Origin: Fulvivirga sp.
GTDB taxonomy: Bacteria; Bacteroidota; Bacteroidia; Cytophagales; Cyclobacteriaceae
Direction of reading: 5' to 3'
Assembly (NCBI GenBank): GCA_028280565.1
Contig: JANQLQ010000288.1
Location: 1-57,194, forward strand
Length of the DNA: 57,194 bases
How positions within the stretch are numbered: position 1 is the stretch's first letter; the number at the start of each line of letters is the position of its first letter. Shown piece by piece: positions 8,644 through 18,703 of the stretch. Under the pieces are notes generated by a model. That model saw nothing but the letters and a program-made list of their open reading frames with translations, had not been told where the DNA came from and made no database searches. A program made the position numbers and the translations under genes.

Positions 8644-10319
8644 TGGTCAGTTACACATCCTTCGGATGCCGATGAAACAAATCGTGAATATTTATAAAGC
8701 ACCCCTCTTTGCTTTTTAAGGGGGCGTGGTTGCCATTCTTTTTGCCTTTGGGCTAATTCTTCGCTGCTTACCAAAATCTCGATGGTATTTTCCTTTGCAT
8801 CGATGCGGACCAAGTCCCCATCTTTTACCAGGGCGATAGGGCCTCCGTCCTGGGCTTCAGGAGTGATGTGCCCTACTACAAAACCATGCGTACCTCCTGA
8901 AAAGCGGCCGTCAGTGATCAAGGCCACTTCTTTCCCTAACCCGGCCCCCATAATAGCGGCGGTAGGCTTAAGCATTTCTGGCATGCCAGGTCCTCCTCTA
9001 GGCCCTTCATAGCGTATCACTACCACATCGCCGGACGTAACATTACCGGCTGTGAGCTCATCGTTTGCCTCAAACTCGCTATCAAATACCCGGGCGGGTC
9101 CTTCGAAAAATTCTCCTTCTTTTCCCGTGATCTTGGCCACTGCTCCACCCGGCGCCAGGTTGCCCTTTAATATGCGAATGTGGCCGGTTTCTTTAATTGG
9201 CTGATCTACCGGGTGTATGATATCTTGCCCTTCATGTAGTGCAGGTAGATCGGCTAAATTCTCTTCTAATGTCTTCCCCGTGATGGTCATGCAACTTCCA
9301 TCCAACAGTCCTTCAGACAGCATCATTTTCAGCACACTCGGGGTACCGCCAACGTTGTGCAGGTCCTCCATTAAATATTTCCCGCTGGGTTTCAGGTCTG
9401 CCAAATAGGGAGTATCAGCACTGATCCTGGTGAAATCATCTAAAGTAAGCTCCAGTTCAAATGCCCGGGCAATGGCCAACAAGTGTAATACCGCGTTTGT
9501 AGAGCCTCCTAGAATCGTTATGAGTCGTATAGCATTTTCCAACGAAGCTTTGGTAACGATATCTCTCGGCTTTAGGTCATGTTCTAAAAGATAACGCACC
9601 GCCTGTCCCGCTCGATAGCATTCTTCTTCTTTCTCCGTACCCCCAGCAGGGTTGGAAGCATTGTACGGCAGGCTTATACCCATCGCTTCGATCGCCGAAG
9701 CCATGGTGTTGGCCGTATACATGCCGCCACAGGCACCCGCCCCTGGGCAAGCATTCATGACCACTCCTTCATAATCTTCTTCGCTGATGGTGCCCGCTAT
9801 CTTTTGTCCTAATGCTTCAAAAGCGGAGACTACATCCAGCTTTTTGTCTTTGTAACACCCAGGAGCTATGGTACCTCCATAGACTAACACAGCTGGTCGG
9901 TTCAATCTCCCGATGGCGATCATAGCCCCGGGCATGTTTTTATCACAGCCTACAATGGTCACAAGGCTATCGTAAGACTGTGCGTTTACCACAGTTTCTA
10001 TGGAATCCGCAATAACATCACGCGAGGGCAAGCTGTAGCGCATGCCCGGCGTACCCATAGAGATGCCGTCGCTTACTCCTATCGTGTTAAAGATCAAACC
10101 CACAAGGTCTTGATCGTTAGTCCCTTTTTTAACCGCTTTCGCCAGGTCATTCAAATGCATGTTGCAGGGATTACCTTCAAAACCAGTGCTTACGATGCCC
10201 ACCTGTGGTTTTAAAAGATCTTCACTTGAAAGCCCTATGGCATGCAACATCGCTTGGGCCGCCGGCTGCGTAGGATCTTGGGTGACATGGCGGCTATATT
10301 TATTTAAAACTTTTGTCAT
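8640..10319 (-). CDS. ilvD: dihydroxy-acid dehydratase
   Basis: This Fe-S enzyme dehydrates dihydroxyisovalerate and dihydroxymethylvalerate to the 2-oxo acids. Likely cluster ligands are C52 (NPCN), C125 ([10 protein letters not shown]) and C197 ([17 protein letters not shown]), the set typical of IlvD/Edd enzymes. The C-terminal [15 protein letters not shown] motif is intact. The 559 residues match the family. It begins 3 bases after the ilvE stop and ends overlapping the ilvB start. Confidence 0.97.
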   Translation of the reverse strand: MTKVLNKYSRHVTQDPTQPAAQAMLHAIGLSSEDLLKPQVGIVSTGFEGNPCNMHLNDLAKAVKKGTNDQDLVGLIFNTIGVSDGISMGTPGMRYSLPSRDVIADSIETVVNAQSYDSLVTIVGCDKNMPGAMIAIGRLNRPAVLVYGGTIAPGCYKDKKLDVVSAFEALGQKIAGTISEEDYEGVVMNACPGAGACGGMYTANTMASAIEAMGISLPYNASNPAGGTEKEEECYRAGQAVRYLLEHDLKPRDIVTKASLENAIRLITILGGSTNAVLHLLAIARAFELELTLDDFTRISADTPYLADLKPSGKYLMEDLHNVGGTPSVLKMMLSEGLLDGSCMTITGKTLEENLADLPALHEGQDIIHPVDQPIKETGHIRILKGNLAPGGAVAKITGKEGEFFEGPARVFDSEFEANDELTAGNVTSGDVVVIRYEGPRGGPGMPEMLKPTAAIMGAGLGKEVALITDGRFSGGTHGFVVGHITPEAQDGGPIALVKDGDLVRIDAKENTIEILVSSEELAQRQKEWQPRPLKKQRGVLYKYSRFVSSASEGCVTDQ

Positions 10320-10322
10320 GCT

Positions 10323-11213
10323 TTAGACGATCGTCAGGCCTTGGTATTCATTGTATCGTACCTTTTGCCGGTACATTAGGTAAAGGCTGTGGCCGGCAGA
10401 ATCCAACCATGAGCCTTTGAATTTTTCACCATTGATGGATTCTATGGGAGCTATCTCGCTGGCGGTACCGGCAAAAAAGGCATTGTCAGCACTGTAGACT
10501 TCCTCCATGGTCATATGCTTTTCTGTTACGTGAATGCCCAGGTCTTTCGCTAATTCCATGACAGTAGCACGCGTGATGCCCGGTAGTATGTTGCCTGCTG
10601 GAGGAGTGTAAAGGATGCCCTCTTTTTCCACGAAAAAATTTGCTCCCGGGCCCTCTGCTACATTGCCATGCATGTCCAGCAGTAAAGCTTCGTCGTAACC
10701 CAGCTTTTTGGCTTCCGTGGTGGCTAAGATCGAGTTGGTATAATGTCCCACTACTTTGGCCTCCACATGACAAGACCTAGGATTAGGCCGCTGGTAAGAG
10801 GACACCATTACTTTTAAAGGCTTATCACCCAGGTATTTTTCCCATTTCCATGCGGCCATAAATACATGTACCTCATCGGTAGGGGTGAGTGACATATTTG
10901 CCCCAAGGTAGGCCAAAGGTCGTATATAGGCATCTGTTAGATCATTCTTATCTAACAACTCGTAGGAAATGTGGATCAACTCCTCCACGGAATACGGCAG
11001 ATCGATGTGCATTTTTGTGGCAGAATAATGCAGGCGTTCAAAATGGTCTTTCGCTTTGAACACGTTGCAGCCGTCTGCATTCTGATAAGCCCTAATTCCT
11101 TCGAACACTCCATTGCCGTAATGCATAGTCTGGTTATACATGCTGGCCTGGCCTTCACTGGCTTGGATCCATTTTCCATCCAGGAATACGATGCTGTCTT
11201 GATTGTAGTACAT
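10323..11213 (-). CDS. ilvE: branched-chain amino acid aminotransferase
   Basis: This class IV PLP aminotransferase makes the last step to Val, Ile and Leu. In its 296 residues, the PLP lysine sits in VEAKVVGHYTNS, followed by the family signature EALLLDMHGNVAEGPGANFF and later GITRATVMELA. It is the first gene after the leader peptide and attenuator, so it and everything downstream should respond to charging of isoleucyl and valyl tRNA. Confidence 0.96.
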   Translation of the reverse strand: MYYNQDSIVFLDGKWIQASEGQASMYNQTMHYGNGVFEGIRAYQNADGCNVFKAKDHFERLHYSATKMHIDLPYSVEELIHISYELLDKNDLTDAYIRPLAYLGANMSLTPTDEVHVFMAAWKWEKYLGDKPLKVMVSSYQRPNPRSCHVEAKVVGHYTNSILATTEAKKLGYDEALLLDMHGNVAEGPGANFFVEKEGILYTPPAGNILPGITRATVMELAKDLGIHVTEKHMTMEEVYSADNAFFAGTASEIAPIESINGEKFKGSWLDSAGHSLYLMYRQKVRYNEYQGLTIV

Positions 11214-11244
11214 ATTTTATAGCTCCCTTTTAAAATTCGGACAT

Positions 11245-11311
11245 AAAAAAAGCGCCATCCGGGGGGATGGCGCCTTAATTTTCAATTTTATTTTGATATC
11301 ACCAGTCCCCC
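11245..11311 (-). promoter_or_regulatory. ilv transcription attenuator: terminator plus competing antiterminator
   Basis: The terminator is a 9-bp GC-rich stem, GCGCCATCC (RNA 5' arm 11265-11273, 3' arm 11252-11260), with a 4-base loop followed by T7 (11251-11245). Upstream, GGGGGACTGG (11311-11302), at the end of the leader peptide reading frame, can pair with CCATCCCCC (11270-11262) of the terminator arm: five G-C pairs, A-T, one bulged C, then TGG/CCA. A ribosome reaching the leader stop codon would cover that strand and let the terminator form. A ribosome stalled on the earlier Ile/Val codons would leave it free. This is the classical attenuation design; the pairing was read by eye. Confidence 0.85.
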
Positions 11312-11373
11312 TTCGCTGTCATGTTAATGACGCTAACAATTACTAGGACGACTATGATATTGATACTCTTCAT
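11299..11373 (-). CDS. ilv operon leader peptide (attenuation)
   Basis: This 24-residue reading frame begins MKSINIIVVLVIVSVINM and ends with MTAKGDW and TGA. Five Ile, five Val and one Leu make up 11 of 24 residues, nine of them within residues 6-16. It lies 85 bases upstream of ilvE, followed at once by the antiterminator and terminator. The composition matches the amino acids made by the downstream genes. It is read here as the control peptide of the attenuator and is too short for usual gene callers. Confidence 0.85.
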   Translation of the reverse strand: MKSINIIVVLVIVSVINMTAKGDW

Positions 11374-11388
11374 TCTTAAATCTCTTGA

Positions 11389-11419
11389 TAAAGGTAATTA
11401 AATGGTTTTTATAAAAGCA
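11389..11419 (-). promoter_or_regulatory. possible promoter upstream of the ilv leader
   Basis: On the minus strand TACCTTTA (11396-11389) matches the Bacteroidota TAnnTTTG element in 7 of 8 positions. TTG lies about 20 bases upstream. The start of transcription would fall just before the leader ATG, giving a very short 5' end. If correct, the ilv genes have their own promoter in addition to read-through from leuB. Confidence 0.3.
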
Positions 11420-11446
11420 ATAGTGACCGGCAATTTTTTTCATACC

Positions 11447-12541
11447 TTATGAATTTACGGATGACAATTCATGTATCGTTTCTACGACCTTGTCCCCTAC
11501 TTCTTCCGTAGTCTTAGCGTTCCCAGGATTTATATCCTCGGTCACAAAACCCTTATCCACCACATTCATGACCGCCTTTTGGATGACCTTGCTTTCTTCT
11601 ACTAAGCCAAAAGCATATTCCAATAGCATGGCCGCTGAAAGTATAGCTCCAAAGGGATTGGCGATGTTCTTCCCTGCGGCTTGTGGATAAGATCCGTGGA
11701 TCGGTTCAAACAGGCTACGCTCAGCCCCAATAGAGGCGGAAGGTAGCATCCCCAATGACCCCGAGATCACGGAAGCCTCGTCTGTAATGATATCACCAAA
11801 CATGTTTTCCGTAAGTACTACATCAAAATACTTAGGGTTTTGTATGATCTTCATGGCGGCATTATCTACAAACATGAAGTCAAGCGTTATGCTGGGATAG
11901 TCTTTTGCCAGTTCCTGGACGGTTTCCCTCCACAGCCTGGAAGTAGCCAGCACATTAGCCTTATCCACCAGTGTCACTCGCTTACCCCGGTTGGCGGCAG
12001 CCTCGAAAGCCAGCTTGCTTATTTTTAAGATCTCTTCTTTTGAATAGTTGCAAGTGTCAAAAGCTTTGGTCCCATCTTCTGAACGGCCCCGGGGCTGTCC
12101 AAAATAAATTCCACCGGTAAGCTCCCGGAACACGACAAAATCCGCCCCCTTGATCACCTCTTCTTTCAGCGGAGAAATAGGAAGCAATGCTTCATAGCTG
12201 GTCACGGGTCGTACATTGGCAAATAGGCCCAACTTCTTGCGCATAGCCAGCAGGCCTTGCTCAGGTCTTACCTTGGCTTTGGGGTCGTCGTCGTATTTAG
12301 GGTGGCCGATAGCTCCAAACAAGATGGCATCCGCTTTTTTACAAACTTCTTCTGTCTCGGGGGGGAAGGGATTGCCAGTGGCATCGATGGCAGCCGCACC
12401 GACCAAGGCTTCTGTGTAATCAAATTCATGTTCATACACTTCAGCAATGGCGCTTAGGGCTTTCACACCTTGCGACGTCACCTCCGGTCCTATCCCGTCC
12501 CCGGGTAGTATCGCTATATTTTTTTTCATTTTATTCATCAT
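11447..12541 (-). CDS. leuB: 3-isopropylmalate dehydrogenase
   Basis: It oxidises and decarboxylates 3-isopropylmalate to 2-oxoisocaproate with NAD+. The 364 residues show IAILPGDGIGPEV at the start, substrate motif RPEQGLLAMRKKLGLFANVRP, VFRELTGGIYFG, the catalytic-lysine segment VDKANVLATSRLWRE and the metal/NAD segment ENMFGDIITDEASVISGSLG. Three close ATGs are possible (12541, 12538, 12529). The last gives the usual MKKNIAILPGDG start and leaves room between a hairpin ending at 12542 and the start codon. Confidence 0.96.
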   Translation of the reverse strand: MMNKMKKNIAILPGDGIGPEVTSQGVKALSAIAEVYEHEFDYTEALVGAAAIDATGNPFPPETEEVCKKADAILFGAIGHPKYDDDPKAKVRPEQGLLAMRKKLGLFANVRPVTSYEALLPISPLKEEVIKGADFVVFRELTGGIYFGQPRGRSEDGTKAFDTCNYSKEEILKISKLAFEAAANRGKRVTLVDKANVLATSRLWRETVQELAKDYPSITLDFMFVDNAAMKIIQNPKYFDVVLTENMFGDIITDEASVISGSLGMLPSASIGAERSLFEPIHGSYPQAAGKNIANPFGAILSAAMLLEYAFGLVEESKVIQKAVMNVVDKGFVTEDINPGNAKTTEEVGDKVVETIHELSSVNS

Positions 12542-12597
12542 AAAAAAACAGCCCCCTAATTTTAACCTAAACCACTAGAAAAATAAGCGGGGGCTGT
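12542..12597 (-). terminator. terminator-like hairpin between leuD and leuB
   Basis: ACAGCCCCC (RNA 5' arm 12597-12589) pairs with GGGGGCTGT (12556-12548) around a 32-base loop, followed by a T-run (12548-12542) that abuts the first leuB ATG. It sits two bases after the leuD stop. It could lower transcription into leuB and the ilv genes, protect the 3' end of leuACD mRNA, or mask leuB translation. No leader peptide is attached to it. Confidence 0.65.
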
Positions 12598-12599
12598 AA

Positions 12600-13199
12600 T
12601 CATCTTGCTGCTACAAGACGAAACTCCTCGAAATTTTCAATTTCACTTTTTTTGCTGAGCAGGAAGTCGATATCATCGAATCCCTGCTGCAAGCAATACT
12701 TTTTATATGGATTTATTTCAAATTTTTCTTTCATATCGGTGCCAGGCACGCTGATCTCTTCGTCTTCTAAACTCACTTTGATTTGGAGCGAAGGATCCTC
12801 TTCAAGCTTGGAAAACAAGGCCTGCAGGAAATTTTCGTTGACTTGAACCGGGAGCAACCCATTATTCAACGCATTGTTTTTGAAAATATCAGCAAAGAAG
12901 CTGGATACCACTACTTTGAAGCCATAATCATAAATCGCCCATGCCGCGTGTTCCCTGCTGGAACCACACCCGAAGTTTTTACCCGCCACCAATACCTGCC
13001 CGGTGATCCCCGGCTGGTTAAGGATAAAATCGGGGTTAGGTATATCCCCTTCCAAATAGCGCCAGTCCCTGAACAGGTTATCACCAAAGCCTACACGGTC
13101 CGTGGCTTTTAGAAAACGGGCAGGTATGACTTGGTCCGTATCCACATCGGTCAAGGGCAAGGGTACGCATCTGGATATCAATGTCTCAAACTTTTCCAT
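12600..13199 (-). CDS. leuD: 3-isopropylmalate dehydratase small subunit
   Basis: This is the swivel-domain subunit of isopropylmalate isomerase, which moves the hydroxyl group of 2-isopropylmalate. The 199 residues contain [13 protein letters not shown] near residue 19 and the conserved [16 protein letters not shown] near 73. It is 5 bases downstream of leuC, its partner subunit, and in the same transcript. Confidence 0.96.
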   Translation of the reverse strand: MEKFETLISRCVPLPLTDVDTDQVIPARFLKATDRVGFGDNLFRDWRYLEGDIPNPDFILNQPGITGQVLVAGKNFGCGSSREHAAWAIYDYGFKVVVSSFFADIFKNNALNNGLLPVQVNENFLQALFSKLEEDPSLQIKVSLEDEEISVPGTDMKEKFEINPYKKYCLQQGFDDIDFLLSKKSEIENFEEFRLVAAR

Positions 13200-13204
13200 A
13201 TTCT

Positions 13205-14599
13205 TCAGTTCAGCATTTCTCTAACATCCGTAATATGACCATTGATGGCCGCGGCGGCGGCTGTCAACGGGCTTGCCAGCATCGTACGCGCCCCGGGGCC
13301 TTGCCTGCCTTCAAAATTCCGATTAGAAGTAGAAATACAATATTTACCTCTCGGGACTTTATCTTCGTTCATCCCTAAGCATGCGGAACACCCTGGCTGT
13401 CGAAGTTCGAAACCGGCTTCTGCCAGCACACGGTCCAGCCCCTCTTCAATCGCTTGTTTTTCTACCTGCTTGGAGCCTGGCACGATCATGGCGTTCACAT
13501 GGCTGGCCTTCTTCTTGCCTTTGACCAGTTCTGCCACCATCCTCAGATCTTCGATCCGAGAGTTAGTACAGCTCCCGATGAACACATAATCTATTTTTTG
13601 TCCCAGCAGTTGGCTTCCTCCTTGGAGGTCCATATACTCCAACGCCTTTTCCAGGGTAACATCGGCTTGGCCATTTGCCACGGGGATACTACCTGTTATT
13701 CCTATGCCCATACTAGGATTGGTGCCATAGGTGATCATGGGTTCGATATCTCCTGCTTTGAAGTAGATCTCCTTGTCAAAAACCGCACCTTCATCGGTCT
13801 TGAACGTTTTCCAATGCGCCAGCTTCTTATCCCACTCTTCTCCCTTAGGCGCAAACTGCCTTCCCCGGATGTACTCGAAGGTAGTTTCATCCGGGGCGAT
13901 CATTCCTCCCCGGGCACCCATTTCGATGCTCATATTACAAATGGTCATACGGGCCTCCATGGATAAAGAGGTGATGGCTGACCCACAAAACTCAACGAAA
14001 TATCCTGTGCCACCGCTTGTCGAGATCTGCGAGATGATGTAAAGGATGATGTCTTTAGACACCACACCATTTTTTAAGGTGCCATCCACTTGTATTTTCA
14101 TAGTGTTTGGCTTGCGCTGAAGCACGCATTGTGTAGCCAATACTTGCTCTACTTCACTAGTGCCGATACCAAATGCAATGGTACCAAATGCACCGTGTGT
14201 AGAGGTATGGCTATCTCCACAGACTATGGTCATGCCGGGCTGTGTAATACCGAGTTCGGGCCCTATTACATGGACAATCCCTTGATAGGGGTGTCCCAAA
14301 CCATATAATTCTACGCCAAATTCCTCGCAGTTTTTCACCAAGGTATCCACCTGGTGCTTGGATAGCGCGTCTTTTATGGGCAGGTGTTGATCCTTGGTGG
14401 GTACGTTGTGATCGGCCGTGGCTATGGTTTGACCGGGCCGTCGAACACCAATATCTCTTTTTCGAAGCCCTGCGAAAGCCTGCGGGCTCGTTACCTCGTG
14501 GATAAAATGCCTATCGATATACAAGACTTGCGGCCCATTTTCGATGGTATGAACCACGTGGCTATCCCAAATCTTATCAAATAATGTCTTAGGTTCCAT
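13205..14599 (-). CDS. leuC: 3-isopropylmalate dehydratase large subunit
   Basis: This is the aconitase-type catalytic subunit with a [4Fe-4S] cluster. Its 464 residues contain [25 protein letters not shown] (cluster Cys) and [14 protein letters not shown] (the two further cluster Cys), then [11 protein letters not shown]. Length and order match the family. It lies 11 bases after leuA and 5 before leuD. Confidence 0.97.
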   Translation of the reverse strand: MEPKTLFDKIWDSHVVHTIENGPQVLYIDRHFIHEVTSPQAFAGLRKRDIGVRRPGQTIATADHNVPTKDQHLPIKDALSKHQVDTLVKNCEEFGVELYGLGHPYQGIVHVIGPELGITQPGMTIVCGDSHTSTHGAFGTIAFGIGTSEVEQVLATQCVLQRKPNTMKIQVDGTLKNGVVSKDIILYIISQISTSGGTGYFVEFCGSAITSLSMEARMTICNMSIEMGARGGMIAPDETTFEYIRGRQFAPKGEEWDKKLAHWKTFKTDEGAVFDKEIYFKAGDIEPMITYGTNPSMGIGITGSIPVANGQADVTLEKALEYMDLQGGSQLLGQKIDYVFIGSCTNSRIEDLRMVAELVKGKKKASHVNAMIVPGSKQVEKQAIEEGLDRVLAEAGFELRQPGCSACLGMNEDKVPRGKYCISTSNRNFEGRQGPGARTMLASPLTAAAAAINGHITDVREMLN

Positions 14600-14610
14600 T
14601 ATTCAAAGAA

Positions 14611-15771
14611 TTATGCATTCACATGGGTGTAGCCCTCGACCAATGCCCGGAGCTCTGGGTCATTCACTACGTTGATCTCGTCTGCCAGTTTCAAAAAGCG
14701 GCCATAGGTTTCTTCCAGCTCATCTTTGCTAAGCTGAACCCCTATTTTACCCAGCCTGAAGTTCAACGCCGCCCGCCCGCTGCGAGCTGTAAGGATAATA
14801 CTCGATTTGTTCACGCCAACCTCCGCAGGGTCTATGATCTCGTAGTTATCGCGGTTTTTGATCACACCATCTTGGTGAATACCGGAGGAGTGCGCAAAAG
14901 CATTGGCGCCTACAATGGCCTTGTTAGGCTGGATAGGCATGTGCATGGTTTCAGAAACAAGCTGGCTGATAGGGTATAGCATTTTGGTATTAATACCCGT
15001 TTCAAAGCTGAGCCAATTATGCTTTTTTAATATCATCACCACCTCTTCCAGCGAGGTGTTTCCTGCCCGCTCTCCTACCCCGTTAATGGTACACTCTACC
15101 TGCCGCGCGCCGTTCTGTATTCCGGCTATACTATTCGCAGTGGAAAGCCCCAGGTCGTTGTGACAGTGGGTAGAAATCGTAGCTTTCTCTATTCCTTTTA
15201 CATTGTCTACCAAGTATTTTATTTTTTGTCCATACTCTTCCGGCAAACAATACCCCGTCGTATCCGGGATATTTACTACGGTAGCCCCGGACTGGACTGC
15301 CGCTTCTATTACCTTGGCCAGGAATTCATTATCTGTGCGCCCAGCATCTTCTGCATAGAATTCTACGTCTTCGACGAACTTTTTAGCATAAGAAACGCAC
15401 GCCTTCGTCCTGAGGAGAACTTCCTCTTTGGATATTTTAAGCTTGGTAAATACATGTTGGTCCGATGTACCTAGCCCGGTATGTATCCTAGGCCTTACGG
15501 CTTTTTTTATAGCATTAGCCGCACATTCGATATCTTTTTCCACGGCACGCGACAGGGCGCAGATCGTAGCATCTTTTATAGTGGCCGCCAGGGCTTGAAC
15601 AGACTCAAAGTCTCCGGGACTAGAAATGGGAAAACCGGCTTCTATTACATCCACACCTAGCTCTTCCAGCGCCTTGGCGATCTTGATCTTTTCATTTTTA
15701 TTCAGCCCGCAGCCGGGCACCTGCTCGCCGTCTCTCAAAGTAGTGTCAAAAATCTGGATCTTGTCATTCAT
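14611..15771 (-). CDS. leuA: 2-isopropylmalate synthase, short form
   Basis: It joins acetyl-CoA and 2-oxoisovalerate, the first leucine-specific step. The TIM-barrel is complete: [11 protein letters not shown] at the start, [28 protein letters not shown] metal ligands and [13 protein letters not shown]. At 386 residues it lacks the C-terminal LeuA allosteric dimer domain found in ~510-residue enzymes, so direct leucine feedback through that domain is not expected. A homocitrate- or citramalate-type specificity cannot be fully excluded, but the leuCDB neighbours argue for LeuA. Confidence 0.94.
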   Translation of the reverse strand: MNDKIQIFDTTLRDGEQVPGCGLNKNEKIKIAKALEELGVDVIEAGFPISSPGDFESVQALAATIKDATICALSRAVEKDIECAANAIKKAVRPRIHTGLGTSDQHVFTKLKISKEEVLLRTKACVSYAKKFVEDVEFYAEDAGRTDNEFLAKVIEAAVQSGATVVNIPDTTGYCLPEEYGQKIKYLVDNVKGIEKATISTHCHNDLGLSTANSIAGIQNGARQVECTINGVGERAGNTSLEEVVMILKKHNWLSFETGINTKMLYPISQLVSETMHMPIQPNKAIVGANAFAHSSGIHQDGVIKNRDNYEIIDPAEVGVNKSSIILTARSGRAALNFRLGKIGVQLSKDELEETYGRFLKLADEINVVNDPELRALVEGYTHVNA

Positions 15772-15809
15772 ATAAGGTAAATGGTAAGTCTATGATGGTA
15801 ATATCCTAT

Positions 15810-15817
15810 CAAATGTA
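15810..15817 (-). promoter_or_regulatory. candidate leuA promoter, TAnnTTTG element
   Basis: TACATTTG on the minus strand is an exact match to the Bacteroidota -7 consensus. It lies 39 bases before the leuA ATG, in the gap between leuA and the divergent gene at 15940. A clear TTTG at -33 is absent; the matching place is T-rich. No leucine-rich leader peptide is visible between it and leuA. Confidence 0.4.
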
Positions 15818-15939
15818 TCTTGAATAAAAAGTTTAAAAAATGCCTAATATTTGATTATTTACGATGCCTAACTCGCCACATCAACCTATTTGAAAATGAT
15901 TTAGTAGTTTTAAGGAGCTTATTGAGTTTAATAATTACG

Positions 15940-17511
15940 ATGCCTAAGGAAAAATCTGATGCTTTATTCCAATTGATCAAATCGCTCAAAAAGAGTGAAA
16001 AACGTTATTTCAAACTCCAGTCCCGGTTAGAAGACCCGGGCGCCAAGTATTTAGCCTTATTCGACATAATGGATAAGCATAACGTGTATAACGAGGCGAA
16101 AATATTGGAGGAGGAACCCGGCATTAAGGCACAGCAGTTGTCGAACCTAAAAGCGCATCTTTATAAAAAGGTACTCCAATGCATCCGCCAGTACAACTTA
16201 GGCACCGTAATGGATATCCAGATCCGGGAGATGATCGACCATGCGCAGGTCTTGTTCAATCGAAGCTTATACGATCAATGCGTAGACGTGTTAAAGAAAG
16301 CTAAAAAGAGGGTGAAAAAGATTGACAACCTTGAACTGCAATTGGAGATCTTAAAATGGGAAAAAAACGTACTCACCCATACGATCGGACCTGACAACCA
16401 AGCCCGGGTAAACCGGATCATTGAAGAGGTGCGGGATGTAAATCAAAGGATCAATAACATCAATAAGTTCACCAACCTGTCGGCTAAACTCAATTCTATT
16501 TATACAAAAACGGGATTTATAAAAAATAAATACGATCTCAACCGGATCACTTATCTTTTTAAGACAGAACTTCCAGAGTTCGATGAGGATCAGCTATCCG
16601 TCAATGAAAAGATAAATCTCTACAGTTTGTATGTAGGTTACTATTTTTTCCTCCAGGATTTTGAAAAAGGGCATGACTATGCCCAAGAATGGGTTCGCTT
16701 ATTCGATGATTTCAAGGAGTTACGCACCTCCAGGGTAGAAAACTACCTAAATGCCATTAATAACTTAATGATCGCTCAATACAAGCTCTATAAGTACAAT
16801 GCTTTTGTAACTACTAGTAGGAGACTCCGGGAAATAAGACACTACCCAAAAGGGATCATTAATGAGAATATACAGTTAAAGCTCTTGAAGTACACGTATG
16901 TACACGAGTTCAACCGTATCTTTATGTTAGGGGAATTCAGTTCCGGGGTATCGCTGATGAATAAGATCAAACCCGGGCTAGAGGATTTTATTGATCAGTT
17001 GGATAATCACTCCCGGATCATCCTGTTCTACAAGGTAGCTTGCCTCTATTTTGGGAATGATAATTATCGTGAGTCGATCCAATGGCTCAACCGGATCATG
17101 AATTCCGAAAATATTGATTTAAGGGAGGATATCCACTCATTTGCCCGTATCCTTAACTTGATCAGCCATTATGAATTAGGTAACCGTGATGTGATCGACT
17201 ACTACATCCGGTCTACCTATCGTTTTATGCTCAAGAAGGATGACTTACATCGCTATCAAAAAGCTATCCTCAATTTTTTACGTAAACTGGCCGACGAATT
17301 TAAAGAGGAGGACCTCATGACAGAATTCAGAAAATTAAGAGACCAGTTGCTGCCCTTGCAAAACAAACCTTTTGAAAAAAGAGCCTTTATCTATTTCGAT
17401 ATTATCTCCTGGCTGGAAAGTAAAATTCAACAGAGACGGGTACAGGATGTGATCGCCGAAAAGGCACAAAAATTACTTACGGAGCGCCCAGGAACAGCCG
17501 TCGAACCTTAG
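15940..17511 (+). CDS. helical repeat protein conserved in type, function unknown
   Basis: The start at 15940 gives MPKEKSDALFQLIKSLKKSE. An upstream ATG at 15820 would add 40 residues of unlikely sequence in the AT-rich divergent promoter region. The 523-residue product has no signal peptide or membrane segment. It is rich in Lys, Glu, Leu and Tyr in alternating helices, suggesting a TPR-like alpha solenoid. I know no function. It is divergent from leuA, and its stop overlaps the thiL stop (17508-17511). Confidence 0.85.
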   Translation: MPKEKSDALFQLIKSLKKSEKRYFKLQSRLEDPGAKYLALFDIMDKHNVYNEAKILEEEPGIKAQQLSNLKAHLYKKVLQCIRQYNLGTVMDIQIREMIDHAQVLFNRSLYDQCVDVLKKAKKRVKKIDNLELQLEILKWEKNVLTHTIGPDNQARVNRIIEEVRDVNQRINNINKFTNLSAKLNSIYTKTGFIKNKYDLNRITYLFKTELPEFDEDQLSVNEKINLYSLYVGYYFFLQDFEKGHDYAQEWVRLFDDFKELRTSRVENYLNAINNLMIAQYKLYKYNAFVTTSRRLREIRHYPKGIINENIQLKLLKYTYVHEFNRIFMLGEFSSGVSLMNKIKPGLEDFIDQLDNHSRIILFYKVACLYFGNDNYRESIQWLNRIMNSENIDLREDIHSFARILNLISHYELGNRDVIDYYIRSTYRFMLKKDDLHRYQKAILNFLRKLADEFKEEDLMTEFRKLRDQLLPLQNKPFEKRAFIYFDIISWLESKIQQRRVQDVIAEKAQKLLTERPGTAVEP

Positions 17512-18551
17512 CCTCGTTTGGTATCATAATGGTCCCAGCCCTGGGCTTGTATAGGGATTACGTTCCCGCCCTTGGTCACCATGGTGTTGCCTTCTTTTAT
17601 ATTTTGCATATGCCCGATAAAATGTATATCTGCATGGAGCTTGAGCTTTTCGTGATCTTGCTGCCTGATGGTAAAAAGTAGCTCATAATCTTCCCCCCCA
17701 TTCAATGCAGCCGTAGTAGCATCTATTCCCAATTCATACCCCGTATCGTAAGTCTGCTGGTCTAGGGGTAATTTGTCTTCAAAGACCTGGGTACCCAGGC
17801 CGGACCCTTTACTTAAATGGAACAATTCGGAGCCCAGCCCATCGGATACATCGATCATCGACGTAGGAACTACTCCCAATTCCGCTAATTCGTGTATGAT
17901 ATCCATTCGGGCCTTAGGCCTCAGTTGTCTCCCAACGATGTAGTCATACTTCTCTAACTGAGGTTGCATGCCCGGGTTGGCTAGGAAAACCTGCTTTTCT
18001 CGCTCTAATACCTGCAACCCTAGGTAAGCTCCACCCAGGTCGCCGGTAACACAAATGATATCTTTATCTCTCGCACCGGACCGTTTTACCACCCTATCTT
18101 TTTTTGCCTTACCTACGGCGGTCACCGATATGACAAAACCACTGCCCGAAGCATTAGTGTCTCCTCCTATCAAATCCACTTTGAAGTTTTCACACGCTGC
18201 TTTTACCCCTTGGTAAAATGCTTCTACAGCCTCCACTGAAAATCGATTACTCATACCAATATTGACCATCACCTGTTTGGGGAAGGCATTCATAGCCGCT
18301 ATATCGGATACATTAATGGCGACAGCCTTGTATCCCAAGTGCTGCAAAGGCACGTAGGCCAGGTCAAAATGGATCCCTTCCAGCAACATATCGGATGATA
18401 GCACGATATAGTGATCGCCAGCGTCAACTAATGCGGCATCATCCCCTATTCCAAGCGTGGATTCCGGGTTTTGTAATTCAGCCGTTTTGCTGATCCTATC
18501 GATCAAGCCGAACTCTCCTAATTCATTTATTTCCGTTCTTTTCTCTGTCAT
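17508..18551 (-). CDS. thiL: thiamine-monophosphate kinase
   Basis: It phosphorylates thiamine monophosphate to the diphosphate coenzyme with ATP. The 347 residues start with ELGEFGLIDRI and show the AIRS-family GIGDDAALVD motif (metal-binding Asp pair near 37-38), SSDMLLEGIHFDL, VNISDIAAMNA-type (here VNVSDIAAMNA) and MIDVSDGLGSELFHL. No other thiamine genes are near. The gene ends convergently with the preceding plus-strand gene, and the stop codons overlap. Confidence 0.95.
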   Translation of the reverse strand: MTEKRTEINELGEFGLIDRISKTAELQNPESTLGIGDDAALVDAGDHYIVLSSDMLLEGIHFDLAYVPLQHLGYKAVAINVSDIAAMNAFPKQVMVNIGMSNRFSVEAVEAFYQGVKAACENFKVDLIGGDTNASGSGFVISVTAVGKAKKDRVVKRSGARDKDIICVTGDLGGAYLGLQVLEREKQVFLANPGMQPQLEKYDYIVGRQLRPKARMDIIHELAELGVVPTSMIDVSDGLGSELFHLSKGSGLGTQVFEDKLPLDQQTYDTGYELGIDATTAALNGGEDYELLFTIRQQDHEKLKLHADIHFIGHMQNIKEGNTMVTKGGNVIPIQAQGWDHYDTKRG

Positions 18552-18703
18552 GATCTAAAATTTAACATCGGTTTACCGACTATTTCCGCACTTGGACAGG
18601 CAAAGATAAGTGAATACCCGGTATCGCCGTCTTGTAAGGGGTTACTTAATAGGCCACTAATAGTATTTATAATTAAAAAACCAACTAAAAACTACTTAAG
18701 ATC

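Noticed and set aside
15772-15939. Search for a leucine-rich leader peptide before leuA
   Set aside because: Only an 8-residue frame (MWRVRHRK) without Leu codons and no terminator was found, so leuA attenuation is not supported here.
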